In this document: in pieces, positions 1 through 4,666 of the stretch | Layout of the letters: every line of letters begins with the position of its first letter | Numbering within the stretch: position 1 is the first letter of the stretch | Assembly: GCA_003140785.1 (NCBI GenBank) | Contig: PLKY01000283.1 | Location: forward strand, 1-6,650 | Source of the DNA: Acidobacteriaceae bacterium | GTDB taxonomy: Bacteria; Acidobacteriota; Terriglobia; Terriglobales; Acidobacteriaceae | Direction: 5' to 3' | Length of the DNA: 6,650 nucleotides | The notes under the pieces: generated by a model | Databases searched by the model: none | What the model was told of the DNA's origin: nothing | What the model saw: the letters and a program-made list of their open reading frames with translations, nothing else | Made by a program: the position numbers and the translations under genes

Positions 1-434
1 TAGCCGTCCTCGTTGGTGAACCCCTCGTTGTCGGCCTGGATAATCGCGTCGCCGCGCTGCCAGAGAAAGGCGCGCAGCGCATGCAGGACACTGCTGCCGT
101 CCTCCGTATCCGCTCCCTGCAGGTGCTGGAAGGCGTAGACCGTCTTCACCTCGGCCAGATACTCCTTGAGCCATGCGAGGCCGGTTTCCGGCTTACAATC
201 CTCGAGGTCCTCTGTGAAATCGGAGAGCTCGCTCTCATCGAAGACAGAAACGCGCTCGATCAGCGCGACCTCGACATCGTCGTTGCCCGAGAGCAGGAGC
301 GTTTCCCATTCCTCTTCTTCACCGTCTTCGATGGTCAGCTTGAATTCGGGGTGTTCGGCGCGAACCCATTGCGCGAGTTCGTCAAACGGCGGGAATTCGG
401 AGTCTTTTGAGAGGACTCGCGTGTAGTAGGGCAT
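1..434 (-). CDS. Acidic hypothetical protein, C-terminus beyond the left edge
   Basis: Translating the minus strand from the ATG at 434-432 gives 144 codons with no stop before the window edge, so the C-terminus is missing. The start is supported by a GAGGAG Shine-Dalgarno about six bases upstream (439-446 region, reverse strand). The protein begins MPYYTRVLSKDSEFPPFDEL and is strongly acidic, with clusters such as EDGEEEEWE (about residues 36-44) and DESELSDFTEDLED (about 66-79). Aromatic and hydrophobic residues are spaced as in a soluble globular alpha/beta protein; there is no signal peptide or membrane segment. I do not recognise a family or catalytic motif. It is divergent from the toxin-antitoxin module, separated by about 126 bases, so it is probably a separate transcription unit. 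That it is coding is well supported by the long open frame, ordinary codon use and ribosome binding site; its function is unknown. Confidence 0.8.
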   Translation of the reverse strand, partial: MPYYTRVLSKDSEFPPFDELAQWVRAEHPEFKLTIEDGEEEEWETLLLSGNDDVEVALIERVSVFDESELSDFTEDLEDCKPETGLAWLKEYLAEVKTVYAFQHLQGADTEDGSSVLHALRAFLWQRGDAIIQADNEGFTNEDG

Positions 435-521
435 GGGGACTCCTCGCAGGATTCCGGGTGGTTCAGTATCTGAGTTTAATCCGATGCGGGGAGCCAGGAA
501 GAGTCCGTAGAGCGGTCGTGC

Positions 522-550
522 TAGAATATGACCATAGTCTGTGACTATGG
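522..550 (+). promoter_or_regulatory. Putative promoter -10 and autoregulatory operator of the toxin-antitoxin operon
   Basis: Positions 532-550 form a perfect inverted repeat, CCATAGTC-TGT-GACTATGG (8-bp arms, 3-base spacer), ending just before the antitoxin Shine-Dalgarno. A -10-like TAGAAT lies at 522-527, so transcription would start around 534, inside the palindrome; no good -35 is visible. Phd/YefM- and VapB-type antitoxins commonly bind palindromes overlapping their own promoter, and the toxin often acts as co-repressor. The position fits this arrangement. The palindrome is seen directly; the operator role is inferred. Confidence 0.6.
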
Positions 551-560
551 GAGGAGTACG

Positions 561-791
561 ATGGCTGCCACGATTCCGGCCGGAGAATTTAAGGCTAAAT
601 GCTTGAAACTTCTGGATGAAGTTGCGGAGAAGCGCGAGACGCTGGTGATCACCAAGCATGGGAAACCGGTGGCACAGGTGGTGCCGATGCCAGTGAAGCA
701 GACGGATATTGTCGGTTCGATGAAGGGTAGCGTCACCATTCTTGGCGACATCATTTCTCCGATCGATGTTGAATGGGACGCGATGAAATGA
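561..791 (+). CDS. Type II toxin-antitoxin system antitoxin, Phd/YefM family
   Basis: A 76-residue protein beginning MAATIPAGEFKAKCLKLLDE. The N-terminal part (about 1-40), with the pattern IPAGEFKAKCLKLLDEV...ETLVITKHGKPVAQVVP, is the typical Phd/YefM DNA-binding fold used for dimerisation and operator binding. The C-terminal tail (about 45-76, containing GDIISPIDVEWDAMK) would be the segment that wraps and neutralises the toxin. The in-frame ATG at 528 is less likely: it would place the operator palindrome inside the gene, while the ATG at 561 has a strong GGGAGGAG ribosome binding site at 549-556. Its stop overlaps the toxin start (ATGA at 788-791), showing translational coupling to the PIN-domain gene downstream. 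Expected role: repress its own operon and bind and inhibit the toxin; normally degraded by Lon or Clp under stress. The family assignment is firm; the partner is inferred from adjacency. Confidence 0.9.
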   Translation: MAATIPAGEFKAKCLKLLDEVAEKRETLVITKHGKPVAQVVPMPVKQTDIVGSMKGSVTILGDIISPIDVEWDAMK

Positions 792-1231
792 CCGTTGCGG
801 AGGGGGACCGGTCCGCCCGGTTGTTGCTTGACACGCACACGTTCCTTTGGATGGTTGAAGATCATCCGCGATTAGGGGCTGGGACTGGGAGGGCTCTGAA
901 TCGGGCCGCCCGAGAGGATCGCATTGCGATCAGCGCGATTACGCCATGGGAGATTGCGCTGCTCGTCAGCAAGAAACGAATCGATCTCCAGCGCGATGTG
1001 ATGGCGTGGATGCGCGACGCGCTGGCGCTGCCCGGCGTGCATCTTGTGCCTCTGGAGCCGGAGATTGCGGTGGAGAGCACACGGCTGCCTTTTGAGATGC
1101 ACCCCGACCCGGCGGACCGGATTCTGGTGTCGACGGTGCGGCATTTGGGCGCGACGCTTGTTACTGCGGATCGGGCGCTGCTGGAATTTGCGAGACAGGG
1201 GCATTTTGTGGGGATGGATGCGGTGGATTGA
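788..1231 (+). CDS. vapC: Type II toxin-antitoxin system toxin, VapC-type PIN-domain ribonuclease
   Basis: A 147-residue PIN-domain protein, within the usual VapC length (about 125-150). PIN acidic residues are in place: D15 in LLLDTHTFLW, E55 in TPWEIALL, D110 in DPADRILV (with D107 nearby) and D128 in LVTADRALL. These would bind Mg2+ or Mn2+ for single-strand RNA cleavage; VapC toxins typically cut initiator tRNA, other tRNAs or the 23S sarcin-ricin loop, and the target here cannot be told from sequence. The ATG at 788 is chosen because it overlaps the antitoxin stop as ATGA, typical of coupled toxin-antitoxin pairs; an in-frame ATG at 773 would add five residues (MGRDE) and cannot be excluded. 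No acidic residue is missing, so the toxin appears intact. This subgroup of PIN toxins is commonly paired with Phd-type antitoxins, as here. Confidence 0.9.
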   Translation: MTVAEGDRSARLLLDTHTFLWMVEDHPRLGAGTGRALNRAAREDRIAISAITPWEIALLVSKKRIDLQRDVMAWMRDALALPGVHLVPLEPEIAVESTRLPFEMHPDPADRILVSTVRHLGATLVTADRALLEFARQGHFVGMDAVD

Positions 1232-1282
1232 ATTCTGTGGTTCCCACACTTGCTGCGACAGAACTGCGGCAAGGAGGGGTAC

Positions 1283-1299
1283 CCGGCGGGGCCGGTTTT
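1283..1299 (+). terminator. Possible weak rho-independent terminator after the toxin-antitoxin operon
   Basis: CCGGC-GGG-GCCGG forms a five-base-pair GC stem with a three-base loop and is followed directly by TTTT, about 50 bases after the toxin stop. The stem and T run are short, so this is only a candidate. It would separate the toxin-antitoxin transcript from the DACNV-like gene downstream. Confidence 0.35.
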
Positions 1300-1309
1300 C
1301 CAGCTTGCG

Positions 1310-1334
1310 TATATTTGAATTGTCCATCGGAGAG
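1310..1334 (+). promoter_or_regulatory. Possible -10 box and ribosome binding site of the DACNV-like gene
   Basis: TATATT at 1310-1315 resembles a sigma70 -10 element, though no convincing -35 is seen 16-18 bases upstream. GGAGAG at 1329-1334, five bases before the GTG at 1340, is a good Shine-Dalgarno and decides the GTG start. The promoter part is weak; the ribosome binding site is better supported. Confidence 0.35.
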
Positions 1335-1339
1335 CTTAC

Positions 1340-1945
1340 GTGGTGTCACCGACAGAAGAGTTTGCGAGGGTCGTTGCACGAAAACTTGCTGCCTCGGGCG
1401 CTCGTGATCGAAACCGCACGCGTCGCGCGGACATCCCAACCATGGATGTCTTAACTGAACTCTTCGATTTGCTTTTTTTCGCGAGCATTAAAACCGAGGA
1501 AGCCCGTCCGGTGTCGGTACGTGTCTTTTACGTTGATCCACAGGATCCTGATCCCGCCGCCCCACCGAGAATTCGGATCGATCGTTGGAGGATCTTCCGG
1601 CTGTCCCAGCCCGTCCCGCTTACTGTAGCAAATCTCGTCAAACTCGCGAAGGCCGCTGACCCCTGGGCCTCCGGCCTCGCTGTGTTCCATCACAATGGAG
1701 GCGGTTTGTTCGTTTGGGGAATGGTCGATCAAGTGGTGCATATAAGTATGGCGCTTGTGCAGGAGAATTCCGGGAGCTATCCGCCCCCCGGAATATTTCA
1801 CGCCATGATAAATGGTGCTGCGGATATTTCCGTATTCAAACAGAACTCTTTCATCGCAAGACTCTCGCAAGATACAACCTATCGATACGCAAAACGACTG
1901 TCTTTGGGAAGGGCCCATCAGCGAACGACTCGTAAGTTGGGTTGA
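1340..1945 (+). CDS. Putative sensor domain DACNV-like protein, N-terminal half (frame-disrupted)
   Basis: A 201-codon frame starting with GTG behind a GGAGAG ribosome binding site. Residues about 36-175 resemble the DACNV domain, a predicted sensor module described N-terminal to diadenylate-cyclase (DisA-N/DAC) domains: an LFDLLFFASIKTEEARPV segment (40-58), a central KLAKAADPW patch (101-109), then GLFVWGMVDQ (122-131) and a following strand-rich part ending near ADISVFKQNSFIARLSQDT (161-179). After about residue 185 the sequence becomes Arg-rich and stops (RLSLGRAHQRTTRKLG), which looks like out-of-frame translation. Meanwhile the plus-one frame becomes a plausible continuation (GPISERLVSWVEPLW). 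I read this as the N-terminal half of a single gene of about 460 codons interrupted by a frame change. Third codon positions look less GC-rich than in the gap-pgk operon, suggesting acquired DNA. The family call rests on remembered motif resemblance, so confidence is moderate. Confidence 0.6.
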   Translation: MVSPTEEFARVVARKLAASGARDRNRTRRADIPTMDVLTELFDLLFFASIKTEEARPVSVRVFYVDPQDPDPAAPPRIRIDRWRIFRLSQPVPLTVANLVKLAKAADPWASGLAVFHHNGGGLFVWGMVDQVVHISMALVQENSGSYPPPGIFHAMINGAADISVFKQNSFIARLSQDTTYRYAKRLSLGRAHQRTTRKLG

Positions 1946-2735
1946 GCCTCTTTGGCGGGGGGCATTCAAATTGGTGCGCCGAGAGGCATTGACGGGATGG
2001 CGCGATTTTTGGCGGGTGGCAAAGGAGCTTTGGACACAAACTTTGTCGAGGATTCTGATCTATATCCAACGTCAACGCCATGGAGGGGCTATTTTGTTTT
2101 GCCCAGCTACCGAGGATTCTGAGTTTTCAATTAAATATGCTCTCGATTACCGAAGGATCCCCGAGGCCATGCTGCAAGGTTTAAGAAATAGGATTTCGGG
2201 GAGCCACGCTCGAGAAATGATCGATTTCTTTATGGACGAGAAAGATGCGAATGAAATGCTCACCGGCCTCCTTCTCGACGATGCCGTCTCTGACGGCGAT
2301 GTGGAAGATGCTCAAGAATCATTGACCGGTGCAGTTCGATTCATTTCTTCAATGGCAGGGGTCGATGGCCTCATCCTCGCGTCCCCAGACTTCTCGATCT
2401 GCGGATTTGGTGTTGAGATCATCGCTCAACAGGACCTTGAAGAGTTGACTGCCACTAGTTCCGCAGACTTGAAAGTCAGTCGAAAGGTAAGGGCGAACTC
2501 CTACGGCACAAGACATCGCTCGATGGCGCGTTTTTGCGCGAAGAACCCCAAGTCTATCGGTTTTGTGGTCTCGCAGGATGGTGACATTCGCGCGCTCATG
2601 CAAGTCGGGAATGAGACAGTGCTCTTCGAGAATGTACAGGTTCACTCTCTTTGGGATGATGATTTTCCCAAAAGAATGGCGGCTCAACGAGCTCTGAAGA
2701 GAAGGCCGCGGAATCGGTCATCAATTCGCAATTAG
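1812..2735 (+). CDS. Diadenylate cyclase (DisA-N/DAC)-like C-terminal half of the DACNV-like gene (frame-disrupted)
   Basis: A 307-codon frame whose first roughly 30 residues overlap the upstream frame and are probably not native; no ribosome binding site precedes the ATG at 1812. From about residue 34 (GPISERL) it reads as a real protein: a helical linker rich in Trp and Arg (41-85), a strand RHGGAILFCP (89-98), and then a DAC-like core. In that core SSMAGVDGLILA (179-190) matches the DGA region of DisA-type cyclases with Leu for Ala. ICGFGVEII (196-204) is a typical following strand. SYGTRHRSMARF (230-241) keeps the RHR motif that contacts the ATP phosphates, and FVVSQDGDIR (251-260) is the next conserved strand and turn. 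Retention of Asp185-Gly186 and Arg234-His235-Arg236 suggests ATP-to-c-di-AMP (or related nucleotide) chemistry was possible in the intact protein. The basic tail (KRRPRNRSSIRN) is unassigned. It ends convergent with pgk, about 70 bases away. Confidence 0.6.
   Translation: MVLRIFPYSNRTLSSQDSRKIQPIDTQNDCLWEGPISERLVSWVEPLWRGAFKLVRREALTGWRDFWRVAKELWTQTLSRILIYIQRQRHGGAILFCPATEDSEFSIKYALDYRRIPEAMLQGLRNRISGSHAREMIDFFMDEKDANEMLTGLLLDDAVSDGDVEDAQESLTGAVRFISSMAGVDGLILASPDFSICGFGVEIIAQQDLEELTATSSADLKVSRKVRANSYGTRHRSMARFCAKNPKSIGFVVSQDGDIRALMQVGNETVLFENVQVHSLWDDDFPKRMAAQRALKRRPRNRSSIRN
1886..1920 (+). other. Apparent frameshift junction joining the DACNV-like and DAC-like frames
   Basis: The upstream frame (codons starting at 1886, 1889 and so on) stays protein-like through TYRYAK, while the downstream frame becomes protein-like at GPISERL (from 1911). 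Going from one to the other needs a +1 change, equivalent to one extra base or two missing bases here. Short runs that could have gained a base are AAAA at 1891-1894, TTT-GGG at 1903-1908 and GGG-CCC at 1911-1916. A reading error, a true mutation or recoding are all possible; the first two are simpler. The change of coding frame is seen directly; its exact position is not resolved. Confidence 0.6.
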
Positions 2736-2742
2736 TAAGAGA

Positions 2743-2782
2743 AGCCCCGCATCAGCTTGAGATTTTCGCGGAATGCGAGGCT
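2743..2782 (-). terminator. Candidate hairpin terminator of the gap-ridA-pgk operon
   Basis: AGCCCCGCAT (2743-2752) and ATGCGAGGCT (2773-2782) are an inverted repeat with a 20-base loop, located between the convergent ends of the DAC-like frame and pgk. In the plus-strand transcript one position is a C-A mismatch, but in the minus-strand transcript it becomes a U-G wobble, giving ten continuous pairs. The minus strand then reads TCTCTTACTAATT, only moderately T-rich. It lies about 24 bases after the pgk stop. It is a candidate for ending the glycolytic transcript; the long loop and imperfect T tract lower confidence. Confidence 0.4.
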
Positions 2783-2805
2783 ATCTGGTCTCTGAGAAGT
2801 TTTTC

Positions 2806-4020
2806 TCATTTATTCGTCAGCGCTTCGACGCCGGGCAGTTTTTTGCCTTCTAGGAATTCGAGGCTGGCGCCGCCGCCGGTGGAGATGTGCGTGATCTGAT
2901 CGGCTACGCCAGCTTGATTGATGGCGCTGACTGAGTCACCGCCGCCGATGATGGAGGTGGCTGCTTTGTTGGCTGCGACAGCTTTGGCGATGGCGTTGGT
3001 GCCTACGGCGAAGCGCGGGAATTCGAAGACGCCCGCGGGGCCGTTCCACACGATGGTGCGTGCGGTTGAGACTACTTCTTCAATTGCCTTGATGGATTTG
3101 GGGCCGATGTCGAGGCCTTGCCAGTCCGCTGGGAAGTTCTTCGACGTGTCCCACGGCTGGGTTTTGGCGTCGGCCGCGAAGTTGTCGGCGAGGATGTTAT
3201 CGACAGGCAGGAGAAGATTGACGCCCTTGGCCTTTGCCTTTTCGAGCGCGGCTTTCGCCATGTCGATCTTGTCTTCTTCCACTAACGACTTGCCGGTGGT
3301 GACACCGAGGGCGCGCTGGAATGTGTAGGCCATGCCGCCGACGATGACCAGTGTGTCGACCTTGTCGAGCAGATTGTCAATGACGTCGATCTTGCCGGAG
3401 ATTTTTGATCCGCCGATGATGGCGACGAAGGGCTTCTCGGGCGCTTCGAGCGCCTTGCCGAGATAGGTGATTTCCTTTTCCATCAGAAGGCCGGCCACGG
3501 CGGGCTTGAGGAAGTGCGTGATGCCTTCAGTGGATGCGTGAGCGCGATGCGCGGAGCCAAAGGCGTCGTTGACGTAGACCTCGGCGAGCAAGGCAAGGGC
3601 CTTCGAGAAGCCTGGATCGTTGGCCTCTTCCTCCGCGTGGTAGCGGAGGTTTTCAAGCAGGAGGACCTGGCCCGATTCGAGCTGACGCGCAAGCTCGCTG
3701 GCGATTTCGCCGACGCAGTCTGGTGAGAAGGCCACGTTGACCGATTCGCCCAGCTTCTTGTCGAGCAGCTCGCGGAGCCGGTCCACTACCGGGCGCAGAG
3801 AATACTTTGGGTTGGGCTTGCCCTTGGGGCGACCGAGATGCGAGGCAAGGATAACCTTGGCCTTGTGGCGCAGGGCGTACTCGATGGTGGGCAGAGTGGC
3901 CACGATGCGGGTGTCGTCGGTGATTTCCTTGCCGTCTTCGGTGAGCGGCACGTTGAAGTCGACGCGGATGAAGACTCGCTTGTTGGCTAGTTCGATGTCG
4001 CGGATGGAGAGCTTTGCCAT
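2806..4020 (-). CDS. pgk: Phosphoglycerate kinase
   Basis: A full-length 404-residue cytoplasmic enzyme that reversibly transfers the acyl phosphate of 1,3-bisphosphoglycerate to ADP, giving 3-phosphoglycerate and ATP in glycolysis. Family motifs occur in order: RVDFNVP (19-25) and SHLGRPKG (60-67) for substrate binding in the N-domain; ENLRYHAEEEAND (123-135); VNDAFGSAHRAHAST (150-164); GGSKISGK (203-210) at the nucleotide site; WNGPAGVFEFP (325-335); GGGDSVSA (359-366); and STGGGASLEFLEGK (380-393) near the hinge and phosphate site. The ATG at 4020 is chosen because MAKLSIRDIELANKRVFIRVDFN is the normal N-terminus and GAGGA lies about six bases upstream. A longer frame would add 40 residues encoded by intergenic repeats. 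It is the third gene of a minus-strand gap-ridA-pgk cluster, 71 bases after the RidA-family gene. Length and all key residues are typical. Confidence 0.98.
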   Translation of the reverse strand: MAKLSIRDIELANKRVFIRVDFNVPLTEDGKEITDDTRIVATLPTIEYALRHKAKVILASHLGRPKGKPNPKYSLRPVVDRLRELLDKKLGESVNVAFSPDCVGEIASELARQLESGQVLLLENLRYHAEEEANDPGFSKALALLAEVYVNDAFGSAHRAHASTEGITHFLKPAVAGLLMEKEITYLGKALEAPEKPFVAIIGGSKISGKIDVIDNLLDKVDTLVIVGGMAYTFQRALGVTTGKSLVEEDKIDMAKAALEKAKAKGVNLLLPVDNILADNFAADAKTQPWDTSKNFPADWQGLDIGPKSIKAIEEVVSTARTIVWNGPAGVFEFPRFAVGTNAIAKAVAANKAATSIIGGGDSVSAINQAGVADQITHISTGGGASLEFLEGKKLPGVEALTNK

Positions 4021-4026
4021 GGAGTT

Positions 4027-4075
4027 CCTCAGTTCACAGTTGTTAGTTCGCGGTTCATAGTTTGTACTGCACGGT
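4027..4075 (-). repeat. Degenerate heptamer tandem repeat (ACTGTGA-like) between the RidA-family gene and pgk
   Basis: On the minus strand the intergenic gap reads in seven-base steps. In plus-strand order the units are CCTCAGT (4027), TCACAGT (4034), TGTTAGT (4041), TCGCGGT (4048), TCATAGT (4055), TTGTACT (4062) and GCACGGT (4069). The minus-strand consensus is about ACTGTGA. The last unit before pgk (ACTGAGG on the minus strand) supplies the GAGG of the pgk ribosome binding site. The array fills most of the 71-base gap. Its function is not known. Confidence 0.7.
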
Positions 4076-4091
4076 TCCGAGCGCGACGCTG

Positions 4092-4469
4092 CTATTCCGA
4101 GCAGGATAGGACGGCGTCGAATTCGATTTCGATGCGCCATGCGGGGTTGAGCAACTGCGCGACAACCACCATTGTAGCGGCGGGGCGGATGTTGGAGAAA
4201 AACTCGCCGTGGACGCGGCCGATGGCTTCCCAGTCTTCAACGTGGGTGAGAAACATGCGGGTGCGGACGACATCTTGAAATGATGCACCGGCTTCTTTCA
4301 ATGCTTTTTCCGCGATGGCGAAGATACGCCGGGTTTGGCCGGCGGCGTCTTCATTCTCCGCGCCAACCGGGCCTGTGCCGGCGACATGAACGGCCTTGCC
4401 CACACGCACGGCGCGCGAGAAGCCGATGATGGGCTCGTAGGGAGAACCGCCGCTGATGTTTTGGCGCAT
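4092..4469 (-). CDS. RidA/YjgF/UK114-family (Rid) protein
   Basis: A 125-residue protein of typical Rid length and pattern: SRAVRVGKAVHVAGTGPVG (18-36), a helix with QTRRIFAIAEKALKEAGAS (45-63), DVVRTRMFLTHVEDWEAIG (66-84), HGEFFSNIRPAATMVVVAQL (87-106) and the terminal strand RIEIEFDAVL (112-121). Rid proteins are small trimeric cytosolic enzymes; RidA proper hydrolyses reactive enamine and imine intermediates made by PLP enzymes. In RidA an Arg in the P-A-R-[ST] segment binds the substrate carboxylate; here that position is A98 in RPAAT, so classical 2-aminoacrylate deaminase activity is doubtful and another Rid subfamily is more likely. The Glu of the IEIE strand is kept. It sits between gap and pgk on the same strand, suggesting co-transcription. 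The ATG at 4469 gives the standard N-terminus but has no clear Shine-Dalgarno: the eight bases before it border a pyrimidine-rich repeat array. Confidence 0.9.
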   Translation of the reverse strand: MRQNISGGSPYEPIIGFSRAVRVGKAVHVAGTGPVGAENEDAAGQTRRIFAIAEKALKEAGASFQDVVRTRMFLTHVEDWEAIGRVHGEFFSNIRPAATMVVVAQLLNPAWRIEIEFDAVLSCSE

Positions 4470-4477
4470 GGGGAGAC

Positions 4478-4508
4478 CAGGGATCAGGGACCAGGGATCA
4501 GGGAACAG
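4478..4508 (+). repeat. CAGGGAT heptamer array, right next to the RidA-family start codon
   Basis: Four consecutive seven-base units (CAGGGAT, CAGGGAC, CAGGGAT, CAGGGAA) followed by CAG, read on the plus strand. It begins eight bases upstream of the RidA-family gene, whose leader therefore reads as repeated TCCCTG in the mRNA. It is the inverted partner of the array at 4636-4663: 24 of 28 positions (4478-4505 against 4663-4636) are complementary. Confidence 0.85.
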
Positions 4509-4635
4509 ATGCGATGTGCGTGTGCGAGCGGAATCGACTGCCCCTGAAGAACCTGAACCCTGACTACTACGGTTAGGAAGTCAGAAAATAAGGTGAGTTT
4601 CAGTTGAATGCGCCTGTGTCGGCATGATGCGACTG
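4509..4635. other. Non-coding spacer between the two inverted heptamer arrays
   Basis: About 127 bases flanked by the inverted CAGGGAT arrays, in the gap between gap and the RidA-family gene. No supported reading frame, tRNA or known riboswitch is visible on either strand. If the arrays pair, this would be the loop of a large intercistronic hairpin. A weak TTCAAC/TATTTT pair can be seen on the minus strand, but it is too poor to call a promoter. Confidence 0.4.
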
Positions 4636-4663
4636 ATCCCTGTTCCCTATTCCCTGATCCCTG
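4636..4663 (-). repeat. CAGGGAT heptamer array, directly after the gap stop codon, inverted
   Basis: Four seven-base units, on the plus strand ATCCCTG, TTCCCTA, TTCCCTG and ATCCCTG; on the minus strand CAGGGAT, CAGGGAA, TAGGGAA, CAGGGAT. It starts three bases after the gap stop (4669-4667 on the minus strand). It belongs to the same heptamer family as 4478-4508 but in opposite orientation, with about 130 bases between, so both could fold into one imperfect stem in the gap-ridA transcript. Confidence 0.85.
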
Positions 4664-4666
4664 TTG

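Noticed and set aside
528..560. Antitoxin start at the ATG at 528.
   Set aside because: It lacks a ribosome binding site and would place the palindrome in coding sequence; the ATG at 561 has GGGAGGAG.
862..1327. Minus-strand frames opposite the PIN-domain toxin.
   Set aside because: The products are Arg/Ser/His-rich and lack any motif; the opposite strand encodes a complete PIN domain.
1451..1969. A 172-codon minus-strand frame opposite the DACNV-like gene.
   Set aside because: No ribosome binding site or domain pattern; the plus strand has DACNV-like motifs and a ribosome binding site.
2794..2807. GAGAA-GTTT-TTCTC hairpin at the end of pgk as a terminator.
   Set aside because: The stem is short and AT-rich and overlaps the pgk stop codon; the hairpin at 2743-2782 is a better candidate.
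4021..4140. A 40-residue N-terminal extension of pgk (frame open to 4140).
   Set aside because: It is encoded by the heptamer repeat region and overlaps the RidA-family 3' end; the ATG at 4020 has a ribosome binding site and gives the standard PGK N-terminus.
4478..4663. CRISPR array or insertion-sequence ends for the inverted heptamer arrays.
   Set aside because: Units are only seven bases with no spacers, and no transposase or target-site duplication lies between the arms.
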